8,071 nucleotides of DNA from Thermoproteota archaeon (GCA_026414125.1 JAOAJQ010000052.1:1-8071); one strand, 5' to 3'. Shown: positions 1 through 5,368, counted from the stretch's first letter. Notes: generated from the sequence alone by a model not told the origin. Made by a program: numbers and translations.

Positions 1-203
1 ATAGCTCTAGCAATCCATACTGTTGAAAAGCCTGTGCCTGCACCCGCGTCCATGGCTTTCAACCGTCCAAACCGTAGAGCTGCCAAGAAGGCTGTCGAGT
101 AAAGCACGTGTCCGTCATCTAGGCCTATTGTTGGAATCCCTAGGTACCTGGAGGCGGTGTACGCCTCCCGGATTATGCTGTTCCAAGCATAGTCTTCACG
201 CAA
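1..203 (-). CDS. Class I SAM-dependent methyltransferase, N-terminal part (runs off left edge)
   Basis: The reverse strand is open from a TTG at 203 to the window edge (67 codons plus 2 nt). The peptide begins MREDYAWNSIIREAY and reaches MDAGAGTGFSTVWIARA at residues 51-67. That last stretch is a textbook motif I of Rossmann-fold SAM methyltransferases: an acidic residue (Asp52), then Gly54, Gly56 and Gly58, preceded by hydrophobic residues. The substrate cannot be told because the rest of the catalytic domain lies outside the window. The TTG at 203 is chosen because a TATA box (232-239) would put transcription start about 5 nt upstream of it. An earlier in-frame TTG at 230 abuts that box and would lie upstream of the predicted transcript start. 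No in-frame ATG or GTG lies between the upstream stop (about 315) and this start. The fold is well supported; the exact family is not known. Confidence 0.8.
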   Translation of the reverse strand, partial: MREDYAWNSIIREAYTASRYLGIPTIGLDDGHVLYSTAFLAALRFGRLKAMDAGAGTGFSTVWIARA

Positions 204-231
204 GGCTGTTAAACACGATATGTAGAACAAG

Positions 232-239
232 CTTATAAA
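232..239 (-). promoter_or_regulatory. Archaeal TATA box for the methyltransferase gene
   Basis: On the minus strand the sequence CCAAGTTTATAAGC contains TTTATAAG (239 down to 232), preceded by a purine-containing BRE-like stretch. Its centre is about 32 nt upstream of the TTG start at 203, so transcription would start roughly 5 nt before the codon. Spacing and sequence fit an archaeal promoter giving a near-leaderless mRNA. Confidence 0.55.
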
Positions 240-291
240 CTTGGTAGAAGACTTGTAGACTATTATGACAGCCTGATGCCTAGCAACCTGA

Positions 292-417
292 GTAAAAACA
301 AATCTGATTTACATTGAACCCAGCGAACTGGAGGCTCTAAGACTTAGAGTCAGAAGGAGAGTTGCAAAGAAGGCTAATAGTAAAAAGGTGCCCGTAAGGA
401 AATACGGTGTGGAGACT
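292..417 (+). pseudogene. Possible remnant of a DUF134-type DNA-binding protein
   Basis: The frame from 292 to the TGA at 415-417 has no start codon (ATG, GTG or TTG) near its 5' end and follows a TGA at 289-291. It nevertheless reads like protein: residues IYIEPSELEALRL, followed directly by RVRRRVAKKANSKKVPVRKYG. The block ELEALRL matches the DELEALRL core typical of DUF134 predicted transcription factors. The arginine-rich tail resembles the ARRKVAEAL..GKA end of that family. If so, the helix-turn-helix between them (about 30 residues) is missing, leaving an internally deleted and headless relic. The resemblance is from memory of the family; a chance likeness is possible. Confidence 0.22.
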
Positions 418-553
418 TGAATGCGAGGAGAAAGATTGCTCAGTAAGCTTAGTGATGACAGGTCAATCGCATCGACATTTTCCTAACAAAAAGCATAAAA
501 GAACAGAATTGAAACAGGTCGAATTCTTTTTAAAGGCTTCCCCACAGTTATCT
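407..553 (+). pseudogene. Unrecognised coding-like stretch, possibly a frameshifted remnant
   Basis: A reading frame opens at GTG 407, one frame away from the preceding remnant, and stays open to a stop at 652. The part beyond about 553 is antisense to the URO-D-like gene and probably not meaningful. Residues 1-43 (MWRLECEEKDCSVSL... to ...ELKQVEFFLK) look protein-like, with a Cys-x4-Cys pair and many charged residues. The family was not recognised. Taken with the 292-417 piece, a +1 frameshift near 405 would join the two into one longer decayed gene, but nothing proves they belong together. No convincing promoter or ribosome-binding site precedes the GTG. Confidence 0.18.
483..502 (-). terminator. 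T-rich tract, candidate terminator of the URO-D-like gene
   Basis: About 45-65 nt past the URO-D-like stop codon, the minus strand reads TTCTTTTATGCTTTTTG, with a T4 and a T5 run. Archaeal intrinsic termination often relies on such T-rich tracts without a strong hairpin, and no hairpin is seen here. Confidence 0.3.
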
Positions 554-1681
554 GAATGTTCTTCTCCATTCGTTCATAATTTCCCGCGCAACGTTAAAGC
601 TTTCGACACTAATGGAAAATATTACTCCGGTTTTATCTTCAAGGGAATTTGACACTTTCTTAACCCATGACTCTGGTTTCTCACCTTCCTGTGGCCCATC
701 AGTCCATATCAGGCATACACGCTTCTTTTGAAACAATTCGACAGATTCCTTTAAGCCGTAGAACTTGGAAGGATTCCCAAAGAAGAAAGCTTTAAAAGCT
801 CTGCTTGACAACAGTGGTTCAAGAACCTGCCTGCCTTCTGAAGACTGACTGCAGCAAAAGTGGCCCATCCCTCCGTCGAAAAGTCTGACTGCAAACTCGT
901 TAATCGGAATACAGAACTTTCTGTATTGAGTCGGGTTTATCATAACAGCCACATCCTCGCAAAGCCTAACACCGCCTTTATCCATCCATACGTTAGGTGT
1001 CCCGTGGAATCCCTGGTTAAGAGGCTCACCGACTATTTTCTTCTGTTCAACTGAGAACTCAACATATACTTCGGCAACCCTCTTAAGGAGCTCCATTACG
1101 AAGTCAGGGTAGCGATAGAAATCGCTTAGTAGTTTTGGACCCCTGAGAAGATAGGCTATGTCTAACGGACCCTGAGTGTCGCAAAGGTATACTCTTACCC
1201 CGGTCCCATCGAGTTTTTTAACGAAATACTCTTCTGTTTCAATAACTCGCGTCATTAAACTTCGACTAGACCAAGGATCCTTCAACTCTCCCAGATCAGG
1301 GGGATCCTTCTTTAAAACGGGCTCCTTAACCCACGGCATCTGATCCAAGTCGGGCTGAACAATTACCTCGCTTCCGAAACCACTTGGCAATATGCCAACG
1401 CCATAATTGGCTCTTACGCATGGCATACCATCGTCCTGCAAGATGGCGTGAGAATAAACTGAAGCCAGTTGTGACACTAACATCTTATCTATATCATGGT
1501 ATGTTTCGTAGTACTTGAAGATAGGCCAAGGTTCTGGTGGAGGACAACTGATGATTAAGGGAGGGCTTTCTACCTGTTTAAAGTTCCACGCTGCAGCAAT
1601 CCTACTTTTTGCTTCTTCAATTCTCTCAGGATCTAATTTCAAGCTAACTTTCTTGACCCATTTTTCCACGTCAATGTTCAA
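548..1681 (-). CDS. Uroporphyrinogen decarboxylase-superfamily protein (HemE/MtaA-like fold, not HemE)
   Basis: This 377-residue protein has the general layout of the URO-D/corrinoid methyltransferase TIM-barrel superfamily. Recognisable blocks are RANYGVGILPSGFGSEV (90-106), DTQGPLDIAYLLRG (168-181) and the segment MINPTQYRKFCIPINEF (247-263), followed by GGMGHFCCSQ (270-279). The HemE N-terminal substrate motif (WxMRQAGRYLPEY-like) is absent, so haem synthesis is unlikely. His274-x-Cys276, with Cys323 further on, recalls the His-x-Cys...Cys zinc site of MtaA/MtbA methyltransferases. The gap to the last Cys (46 residues) is shorter than usual, so this is only suggestive. Relatives are often found near sugar catabolic genes. 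No corrinoid protein gene is in the window. The TTG start at 1681 is supported by a TATA box centred about 29 nt upstream; no in-frame ATG lies nearby. The gene is divergent from the IolE-like gene. The reaction is unknown. Confidence 0.82.
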   Translation of the reverse strand: MNIDVEKWVKKVSLKLDPERIEEAKSRIAAAWNFKQVESPPLIISCPPPEPWPIFKYYETYHDIDKMLVSQLASVYSHAILQDDGMPCVRANYGVGILPSGFGSEVIVQPDLDQMPWVKEPVLKKDPPDLGELKDPWSSRSLMTRVIETEEYFVKKLDGTGVRVYLCDTQGPLDIAYLLRGPKLLSDFYRYPDFVMELLKRVAEVYVEFSVEQKKIVGEPLNQGFHGTPNVWMDKGGVRLCEDVAVMINPTQYRKFCIPINEFAVRLFDGGMGHFCCSQSSEGRQVLEPLLSSRAFKAFFFGNPSKFYGLKESVELFQKKRVCLIWTDGPQEGEKPESWVKKVSNSLEDKTGVIFSISVESFNVAREIMNEWRRTFR

Positions 1682-1705
1682 AGCAAACAGAAAAATCCCA
1701 AAACA

Positions 1706-1720
1706 TTATTTAAGCTTTAA
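1706..1720 (-). promoter_or_regulatory. Archaeal promoter (BRE/TATA) of the URO-D-like gene
   Basis: Read on the minus strand, TTAAAGC (1720-1714) precedes the TATA-like TTAAATAA (1713-1706). Its centre is about 29 nt from the TTG start at 1681, so the mRNA would begin at or within a few nt of the start codon. An alternative box, AATATAAA at 1740-1733, lies on the opposite face of the plus-strand TATA and would give a leader of about 29 nt. The dyad repeat at 1709-1720 covers this promoter almost exactly. Confidence 0.5.
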
Positions 1721-1753
1721 GATTAGGAAAGATTTATATTGTTCAAGCTTTAA
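1709..1753. repeat. Pair of 12-bp dyads TTNAAGCTTNAA, candidate operators
   Basis: TTTAAGCTTTAA at 1709-1720 and TTCAAGCTTTAA at 1742-1753 differ at one base. Each matches the perfect dyad TTNAAGCTTNAA. Their offset is 33 bp, about three helical turns, so two bound dimers would sit on the same DNA face. The first covers the BRE/TATA of the minus promoter; the second lies between the TATA box and the transcription start of the plus promoter. The core 9-mer AAGCTTTAA also occurs inside genes at 787 and 2973, but the full 12-bp dyad was seen only here. Confidence 0.5.
1725..1740 (+). promoter_or_regulatory. Archaeal promoter (BRE/TATA) of the IolE-like gene
   Basis: AGGAAAGA (BRE-like, 1725-1732) runs directly into TTTATATT (1733-1740). 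The centre is about 28 nt before the ATG at 1765, so transcription should start within 1-3 nt of the start codon. This is the best consensus match among the promoters in the window. Confidence 0.65.
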
Positions 1754-1764
1754 AGATCAAAATT

Positions 1765-2514
1765 ATGAGTAGCTTAAGGATTGGTGCTCAACTAATCATC
1801 TGGGGGGCGAAAGCTAGGGAAAATCTTGAAAGTGTCCTAGGAGAAGTAAGAGAAGCAGGATATGAGGGAATAGAAACCTCTCCTGAAATAGTTTCCAAAG
1901 ATATTATGGAAACCAAGAGGCTTCTGGTTGAAAACGGTTTAAGGCTTGTCGCATTACACATGGGCGTTGGGGACATGGGCCAGGTTGAACAAGCTGTGAG
2001 GATTTTAGAGAAGCTTGATGGAGAATACTTGACTTTTAGTGGACCCGGTGGAAAGGGCTCAGAGGAGGATTATTTGAAGTGTGCAGAATTTTTAAATAAG
2101 GCTGGGGAAATCTGCAGAGAACACGGGGTTAAAACCTGCTATCATAATCATGGGCATGAGATAGCTAACGGACAAAAGGGTATAAGACTGATTATACATA
2201 ACACGACGCCGGAGTTAGTCAGCCTATGCGTTGACACTTACTGGGTTAAATTCGGAGAGGCTAATCCACTCGAGTTTATTAAGGCTAATAAGGATAGGGT
2301 TGTTTACCTGCATTTAAAAGACGGTTCAGAGGAGGACATGAAGAACAGGAAGTTCTCTGAGCTTGGAAGAGGATCGATAGATTTCCCCGCTATACTTGGC
2401 TTTGTAACCCAACTTAGATTAAAATGGGTTATTGTTGAACAAGATTGGACTCTTGAAAGCCCGTTTAAAAGCATGTTGGAGAGCAGAAATTATCTGAAAA
2501 GAATTGGATACTAG
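1765..2514 (+). CDS. IolE-like sugar phosphate isomerase/epimerase (AP-endonuclease-2-type TIM barrel)
   Basis: This 249-residue protein has the normal length and motif order of the xylose-isomerase-like TIM-barrel family (PF01261). Seen in order are GYEGIE (32-37, end of the second strand), CYHNHGHE (125-132), VDTYW (156-160), YLHLKD (181-186), GRGSIDF (201-207) and VIVEQD (222-227). Glu132, Asp157, His183 and Glu225 are the likely divalent-metal/active-site residues by family analogy. The YHNH..E and HLKD pattern is closest to inosose dehydratase (IolE)-like members, which isomerise, epimerise or dehydrate keto-sugars. The exact substrate is not determinable. The ATG start matches a strong promoter predicted to give a leaderless mRNA, and there is no Shine-Dalgarno sequence. 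A Gfo/Idh oxidoreductase downstream suggests both act on oxidised sugars. Alternatives are a hydroxypyruvate isomerase or a 3-keto-glycoside hydratase/lyase. Confidence 0.88.
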   Translation: MSSLRIGAQLIIWGAKARENLESVLGEVREAGYEGIETSPEIVSKDIMETKRLLVENGLRLVALHMGVGDMGQVEQAVRILEKLDGEYLTFSGPGGKGSEEDYLKCAEFLNKAGEICREHGVKTCYHNHGHEIANGQKGIRLIIHNTTPELVSLCVDTYWVKFGEANPLEFIKANKDRVVYLHLKDGSEEDMKNRKFSELGRGSIDFPAILGFVTQLRLKWVIVEQDWTLESPFKSMLESRNYLKRIGY

Positions 2515-2539
2515 GCTAGCGGGCTTTCACCACAGTGTA

Positions 2540-2547
2540 GGTTAACC
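2540..2547. promoter_or_regulatory. Palindrome GGTTAACC upstream of a promoter
   Basis: A perfect 8-bp palindrome is centred about 21 bp before the TATA box of the second TIM-barrel gene (about -47 relative to the predicted start of transcription). The position would suit an activator or repressor site. It is short enough to be chance. Confidence 0.2.
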
Positions 2548-2553
2548 GTAGCT

Positions 2554-2568
2554 AAAAAACATAAATAG
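2554..2568 (+). promoter_or_regulatory. Archaeal promoter (BRE/TATA) of the second TIM-barrel/oxidoreductase operon
   Basis: An A-rich BRE-like run (AAAAAAC) is followed by ATAAATAG (2561-2568). Its centre is about 29-30 nt before the TTG at 2594, predicting a transcript start about 3 nt upstream of the codon. It shows that this gene is transcribed separately from the IolE-like gene despite the same orientation and the 79-bp gap. The box and the bases after it closely resemble the promoter at 4436. Confidence 0.55.
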
Positions 2569-2581
2569 TCTTTTACAGACT
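2567..2581. promoter_or_regulatory. Inverted repeat AGTCT-N5-AGACT just after the TATA box
   Basis: AGTCT (2567-2571) and AGACT (2577-2581) form a perfect 5-bp dyad between the TATA box and the predicted transcription start. A protein bound here would block the promoter. A similar dyad occupies the same place in the promoter at 4436-4455. Confidence 0.35.
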
Positions 2582-2593
2582 CGCAAAAGGAAA

Positions 2594-3352
2594 TTGATAA
2601 AGATAGGTTGTGCAGCTTACTCCTATAGGGATTATCTTAAGGATGGCAGAATGAGCTATGAGGATTTCATTGAGGAGGTCTATAAAATAGGTCTGGACGG
2701 GGTGGAGATGACCCTTTACTGGCTTCCTTCAAGAGAACCAAGCTATTTTAGAAACCTGAAGAGAATCGCGCTTTCGCGAGGACTCCCCATCTCCTGCGCC
2801 GGAATCTCGACTAACTTCTGCAACCCAGATCCTCGTGAAAGGGAAAAAATGATTAAGACTGTTGAGGAAGGGTTAGGGATTGCCCGTGAGCTTGGCGCTC
2901 CTGCCCTAAGGGTTTTCGGCGGTCATGTTCCCGAAGGATATTCTGAGGAACAGGCCATACGGTGGACGGTGGAAGCTTTAAGCAGATGCATAACTTATGC
3001 AGAGGAAAACGGTATTGTAATAGCTTTAGAGAACCATGGGGGTGTTACCGCTAGGGCGGATAACGTAGTGAGAATAGTTGAGAGCGTTGGTTCACCATGG
3101 TTAAGGGTCAACCTTGACCTTGGCAACTATAAGGAGTCCATGTATGAAGATATTGCGAAGACGGTTCCGTACGCGGTACATATTCATGGTAAAGTAAGTG
3201 TCTCCGAAAACATTAAGGTAGATTATGAGAAAATCAGAAGGATCCTTGGAGACAACAGTTACAACGGGTTTATCTCCATCGAGTATGAGGAGAAGGAGGA
3301 TCCTAAAAAAGGAGTTCCAGAGTTTGCAAAATATCTTTTAAGAATGTTTTAG
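2594..3352 (+). CDS. Sugar phosphate isomerase/epimerase-type TIM-barrel protein
   Basis: This 252-residue protein is a second member of the xylose-isomerase-like TIM-barrel family but differs clearly from the one at 1765. The N-terminus IKIGCAAYSYRDYL is the usual first strand. GLDGVEM (33-39) ends the second strand. LRVFGGH (105-111), ALENHGG (144-150), VNLDLGNY (172-179), AVHIHGK (194-200) and ISIEYEE (227-233) carry the predicted metal ligands Glu146, Asp175, His196 or His198, and Glu230. It probably isomerises, epimerises or dehydrates a sugar or keto-sugar; the substrate is unknown. The start is TTG, placed right before the first strand, with a TATA box about 30 nt upstream and only a weak AAAGG before it. 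The gene is followed after 20 nt by the oxidoreductase, with which it must be co-transcribed. Two paralogous TIM barrels beside one Gfo/Idh enzyme suggest successive steps on one substrate. Confidence 0.88.
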   Translation: MIKIGCAAYSYRDYLKDGRMSYEDFIEEVYKIGLDGVEMTLYWLPSREPSYFRNLKRIALSRGLPISCAGISTNFCNPDPREREKMIKTVEEGLGIARELGAPALRVFGGHVPEGYSEEQAIRWTVEALSRCITYAEENGIVIALENHGGVTARADNVVRIVESVGSPWLRVNLDLGNYKESMYEDIAKTVPYAVHIHGKVSVSENIKVDYEKIRRILGDNSYNGFISIEYEEKEDPKKGVPEFAKYLLRMF

Positions 3353-3360
3353 TGGTTATT

Positions 3361-3365
3361 GGAGG
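3361..3365 (+). promoter_or_regulatory. Shine-Dalgarno GGAGG that fixes the oxidoreductase start
   Basis: GGAGG lies 7 nt upstream of the ATG at 3373, an ideal distance. A GTG at 3352 overlaps the previous stop codon and would add seven residues, but it would place this strong ribosome-binding site inside the gene. It is the only clear Shine-Dalgarno site before a gene in the window, and it sits before the only gene clearly internal to a transcript. Confidence 0.7.
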
Positions 3366-3372
3366 CGGTTTT

Positions 3373-4425
3373 ATGAGTAACATGGTGAAAGTCGGAATCT
3401 CCGGGCTTGGGAGAAGCGGATGGGATATTCATGCCAATGCTCTCGAGAAATGCTCCAGCATGTATAAGGTGGTTGCGGTATTCGACCCTATTGAAGAGAG
3501 AAGAAAGGAGGCTGTGAACAGGTTTGGTTGCAAAGCATACTCCGACTTTAGTTCACTCATAAGAGATGAAGATGTGGAATTAGTTGTTGTAGCAACACCG
3601 AGCCACCTCCACGCTCCTCAAACAATAGAGGCATTGAAATCAGGTAAAAATGTTGTGTGCGAAAAGCCAATGGCCACGAGTCTGGTTGAGGCAGATGAGA
3701 TGATAAAGATTGCAAAGGAGACTGGAAGGATCCTCACGGTATTTCAGAACAAGAGATACACTCCAGATTTCTTAAAAGTCAAGGAAATAGTTAGATCTGG
3801 TAAGCTTGGACGCATAGTGCTTGTAAAAATATATTTGCACTCCTTTGGAAGACGCTGGGATTGGCAGACATTAAAAAAGTTTGGAGGGGGAGAGCTTAAC
3901 AATAATGCTTCCCATCTTATAGATCAAGCGATTCAACTTGTTGGAGAGGAAGTGGAAGTACTGTTCTGTGACATGAAGAGAACCTTAACTCTTGGTGATG
4001 CTGAGGACCATGTTAAGATAATCCTCGGGGGGCCTGGTTCCGTAAAGGTTGACATAGAGGTTACTCGTGCGTGCGCCTATCCTCAAGACTATTGGCTGGT
4101 AATGGGAACCAAAGGAGGTCTTGCTGGAAACGGGAGCTCGATGAGGTGGAAGTATTTTGATCCTAAGGATCTTCCCCCGAGGCAGGTTGAAATGGGGCCT
4201 ACTCCAGACCGCAGCTATAATTGGGAGGAAATCCCGTGGAAAGAGGAGCAATGGATTTTAGAGGAGGATGCCAAGCGCAGTGAAATCCTGTTTTATGAAG
4301 AACTGTACAAAAGCCTGCGTGAAGGAGCCCCGCTGAGAGTTACTCCTGAAAGCGTAAGGAGAGTAATGCAAATAATTGAGGAATGCCGAAAGTATTATGA
4401 GGAGCATCATAATAAACAACTTTAA
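3373..4425 (+). CDS. Gfo/Idh/MocA-family NAD(P)-dependent sugar oxidoreductase
   Basis: The 350-residue protein (from ATG 3373) has the normal length of this family. The N-terminal Rossmann domain shows VGISGLGRSGWD, with GxGxxG at residues 11-16, an acidic residue after the second strand (VFDP, about 36-39), VVVATPSHLH (71-80) and the hallmark CEKPMA (96-101), whose Lys98 is the conserved catalytic/cofactor lysine. The C-terminal alpha/beta domain carries GGGELNNNASHLIDQ (171-185); His181 and Asp184 match the GGGxLxDxGxHxxD active-site motif, though the usual first Asp is Asn here. Family members oxidise or reduce sugar and inositol hydroxyls, often at C3. It is the second gene of an operon with the TIM-barrel protein at 2594 (20 nt gap, own Shine-Dalgarno site). 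It probably makes, or removes, a keto-sugar that its TIM-barrel neighbours process. The exact substrate is unknown. Confidence 0.92.
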   Translation: MSNMVKVGISGLGRSGWDIHANALEKCSSMYKVVAVFDPIEERRKEAVNRFGCKAYSDFSSLIRDEDVELVVVATPSHLHAPQTIEALKSGKNVVCEKPMATSLVEADEMIKIAKETGRILTVFQNKRYTPDFLKVKEIVRSGKLGRIVLVKIYLHSFGRRWDWQTLKKFGGGELNNNASHLIDQAIQLVGEEVEVLFCDMKRTLTLGDAEDHVKIILGGPGSVKVDIEVTRACAYPQDYWLVMGTKGGLAGNGSSMRWKYFDPKDLPPRQVEMGPTPDRSYNWEEIPWKEEQWILEEDAKRSEILFYEELYKSLREGAPLRVTPESVRRVMQIIEECRKYYEEHHNKQL

Positions 4426-4428
4426 GGA

Positions 4429-4443
4429 GAAAAGGATAAATAG
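4429..4443 (+). promoter_or_regulatory. Archaeal promoter (BRE/TATA) of the ACT-V4R gene
   Basis: GAAAAGG (BRE-like) precedes ATAAATAG (4436-4443), beginning about 10 nt after the oxidoreductase stop codon. The centre is about 31-32 nt before the TTG at 4471, giving a predicted leader of about 5 nt. The same ATAAATAGT core appears in the promoter at 2561. Confidence 0.55.
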
Positions 4444-4455
4444 TTTCTTAAAACT
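4442..4455. promoter_or_regulatory. Inverted repeat AGTTT-N4-AAACT just after the TATA box
   Basis: AGTTT (4442-4446) and AAACT (4451-4455) form a perfect 5-bp dyad starting at the end of the TATA box, the same placement as the dyad at 2567-2581. The two promoters may share a regulator. Confidence 0.33.
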
Positions 4456-4470
4456 CTTTCTGGACTCGAG

Positions 4471-5310
4471 TTGATTGAAGCACTATACAACGAGCATAAA
4501 CCGATAGACCTTTCAAGGATGATATCGGATCCTGAACAACGAATTTACTTCATATCATTAACTCTGGCTAATAAAAGTGGTGCACTAGCTTCATTCCTAA
4601 ACATTCTAAAGAAGCATGAATTTAACCTAGTCGGAATCCTAAGTGAATCCATTTCTAGAAAAGAAGAGATTGAGGTCTCAATGTTCTTGGAGACTCCTAG
4701 CAAGATGAACTTAAGAGAGTTAGAAACGCTTATTAACAAAGAAATAAATATTGAGAAAATCGATGTCGTTAAGAAAATAAGGATATTTGATCATTCCGGG
4801 TGGTTTGACGAAGACTCTTTTCATTTCCCCCTTAAAGTTGGAAACTATAGAGCAGTTATCTTTCCAATTCCAGTTTTAGAGAGCCTTCTGATTGGATTAA
4901 GAGACTCTCTTGGCAAGGAAATAGTCCAGACAATAATATGGTATCAAGGAAGGGAAATTGGGAAGAACACTTTAGAAACCTATAGGAAGGAATATGGAAT
5001 AGAAGGAATGAATGCCGTTGAAATGCTTAAGAAAAGAGCTCTTATTCTAGGATGGGCAAGAATGGAAATTATACAGCTGGACGAGAAAGTAAAGAAAGCA
5101 GTTATAAGGGTTTTTGATAATTGGGAGTGTGAGATGTTTAAGGAAAAATCGACATCTCAAAGCCATTTTATCAGGGGTATTCTTTCAGGGTTTTTCAGTT
5201 CCCTCTTTAGAGAGGATGTGGAGAGCGAGGAAACAAAGTGTATAGCTAAAGGAGATCCCTGCTGCGAATTTATCTTGTCGGTGCGTAAAACAGGAGAACT
5301 CAAAGAGTGA
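4471..5310 (+). CDS. ACT-like/V4R two-domain protein, putative small-molecule sensor
   Basis: This 279-residue soluble protein has two recognisable parts. Residues about 25-103 resemble an ACT domain (IYFISLTLANKSGALASFL..., ending in a strand before a linker). ACT domains bind amino acids or other small ligands. Residues about 120-272 match a V4R (4-vinyl-reductase) domain ending in CIAKGDPCCEFIL. Cys220, then Glu254-x2-Cys257-x7-Cys265, resembles the zinc site of the V4R sensor domains of phenol regulators such as MopR/DmpR (Glu-x2-Cys-x7-Cys), implying zinc and possibly an aromatic or hydrophobic ligand. No helix-turn-helix, AAA+ or kinase domain is present, so it would need a partner to regulate transcription. 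TTG is used as start because the upstream frame is closed by TAG at 4441 and the next Met is residue 17. Its role in this locus is inferred only from position. Confidence 0.75.
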   Translation: MIEALYNEHKPIDLSRMISDPEQRIYFISLTLANKSGALASFLNILKKHEFNLVGILSESISRKEEIEVSMFLETPSKMNLRELETLINKEINIEKIDVVKKIRIFDHSGWFDEDSFHFPLKVGNYRAVIFPIPVLESLLIGLRDSLGKEIVQTIIWYQGREIGKNTLETYRKEYGIEGMNAVEMLKKRALILGWARMEIIQLDEKVKKAVIRVFDNWECEMFKEKSTSQSHFIRGILSGFFSSLFREDVESEETKCIAKGDPCCEFILSVRKTGELKE

Positions 5311-5319
5311 TCCATATTT

Positions 5320-5341
5320 GAGCCTCCGAAGAGCCTCCGAA
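5320..5341 (+). repeat. Perfect tandem duplication of GAGCCTCCGAA
   Basis: Two exact 11-bp copies (5320-5330 and 5331-5341) lie in the 58-bp gap before the rhamnosidase, 28 nt upstream of its ATG. Eleven bp is one helical turn, so the copies would face the same side of DNA. It could be a regulator site or a simple slippage duplication. Confidence 0.6.
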
Positions 5342-5368
5342 TCAAATGGAAGCGAGTATAAACCCGAG

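Larger units (their letters stand above)
240..547. other. Intergenic stretch without an intact gene
   Basis: This region separates the start of the methyltransferase gene from the 3' end of the URO-D-like gene; both neighbours are on the minus strand. No tRNA, rRNA or CRISPR structure was found. All six frames are broken by stops. Two coding-like stretches on the plus strand (292-417 in one frame, 407-553 in the next) may be remnants of decayed genes. Near its right end is a T-rich tract on the minus strand that could terminate the URO-D-like transcript. Confidence 0.5.

Noticed and set aside
23..238. Plus-strand 71-codon open frame
   Set aside because: It is antisense to the methyltransferase N-terminus on the minus strand, which shows a clear SAM motif I and a promoter; the plus-strand peptide is not protein-like.
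303..323. GGGTTCAATG-like T-loop on the minus strand suggesting a tRNA
   Set aside because: The flanking bases do not pair to form a T-stem, and no acceptor stem, D-arm or anticodon arm could be found.
860..1054. Plus-strand open frame opposite the URO-D-like gene
   Set aside because: It is antisense to well-conserved URO-D-family segments and has no promoter or ribosome-binding site.
548..1681. Annotation as HemE (haem biosynthesis)
   Set aside because: The N-terminal HemE substrate-binding motif is absent and the neighbours are sugar catabolic genes; only the superfamily fold is supported.
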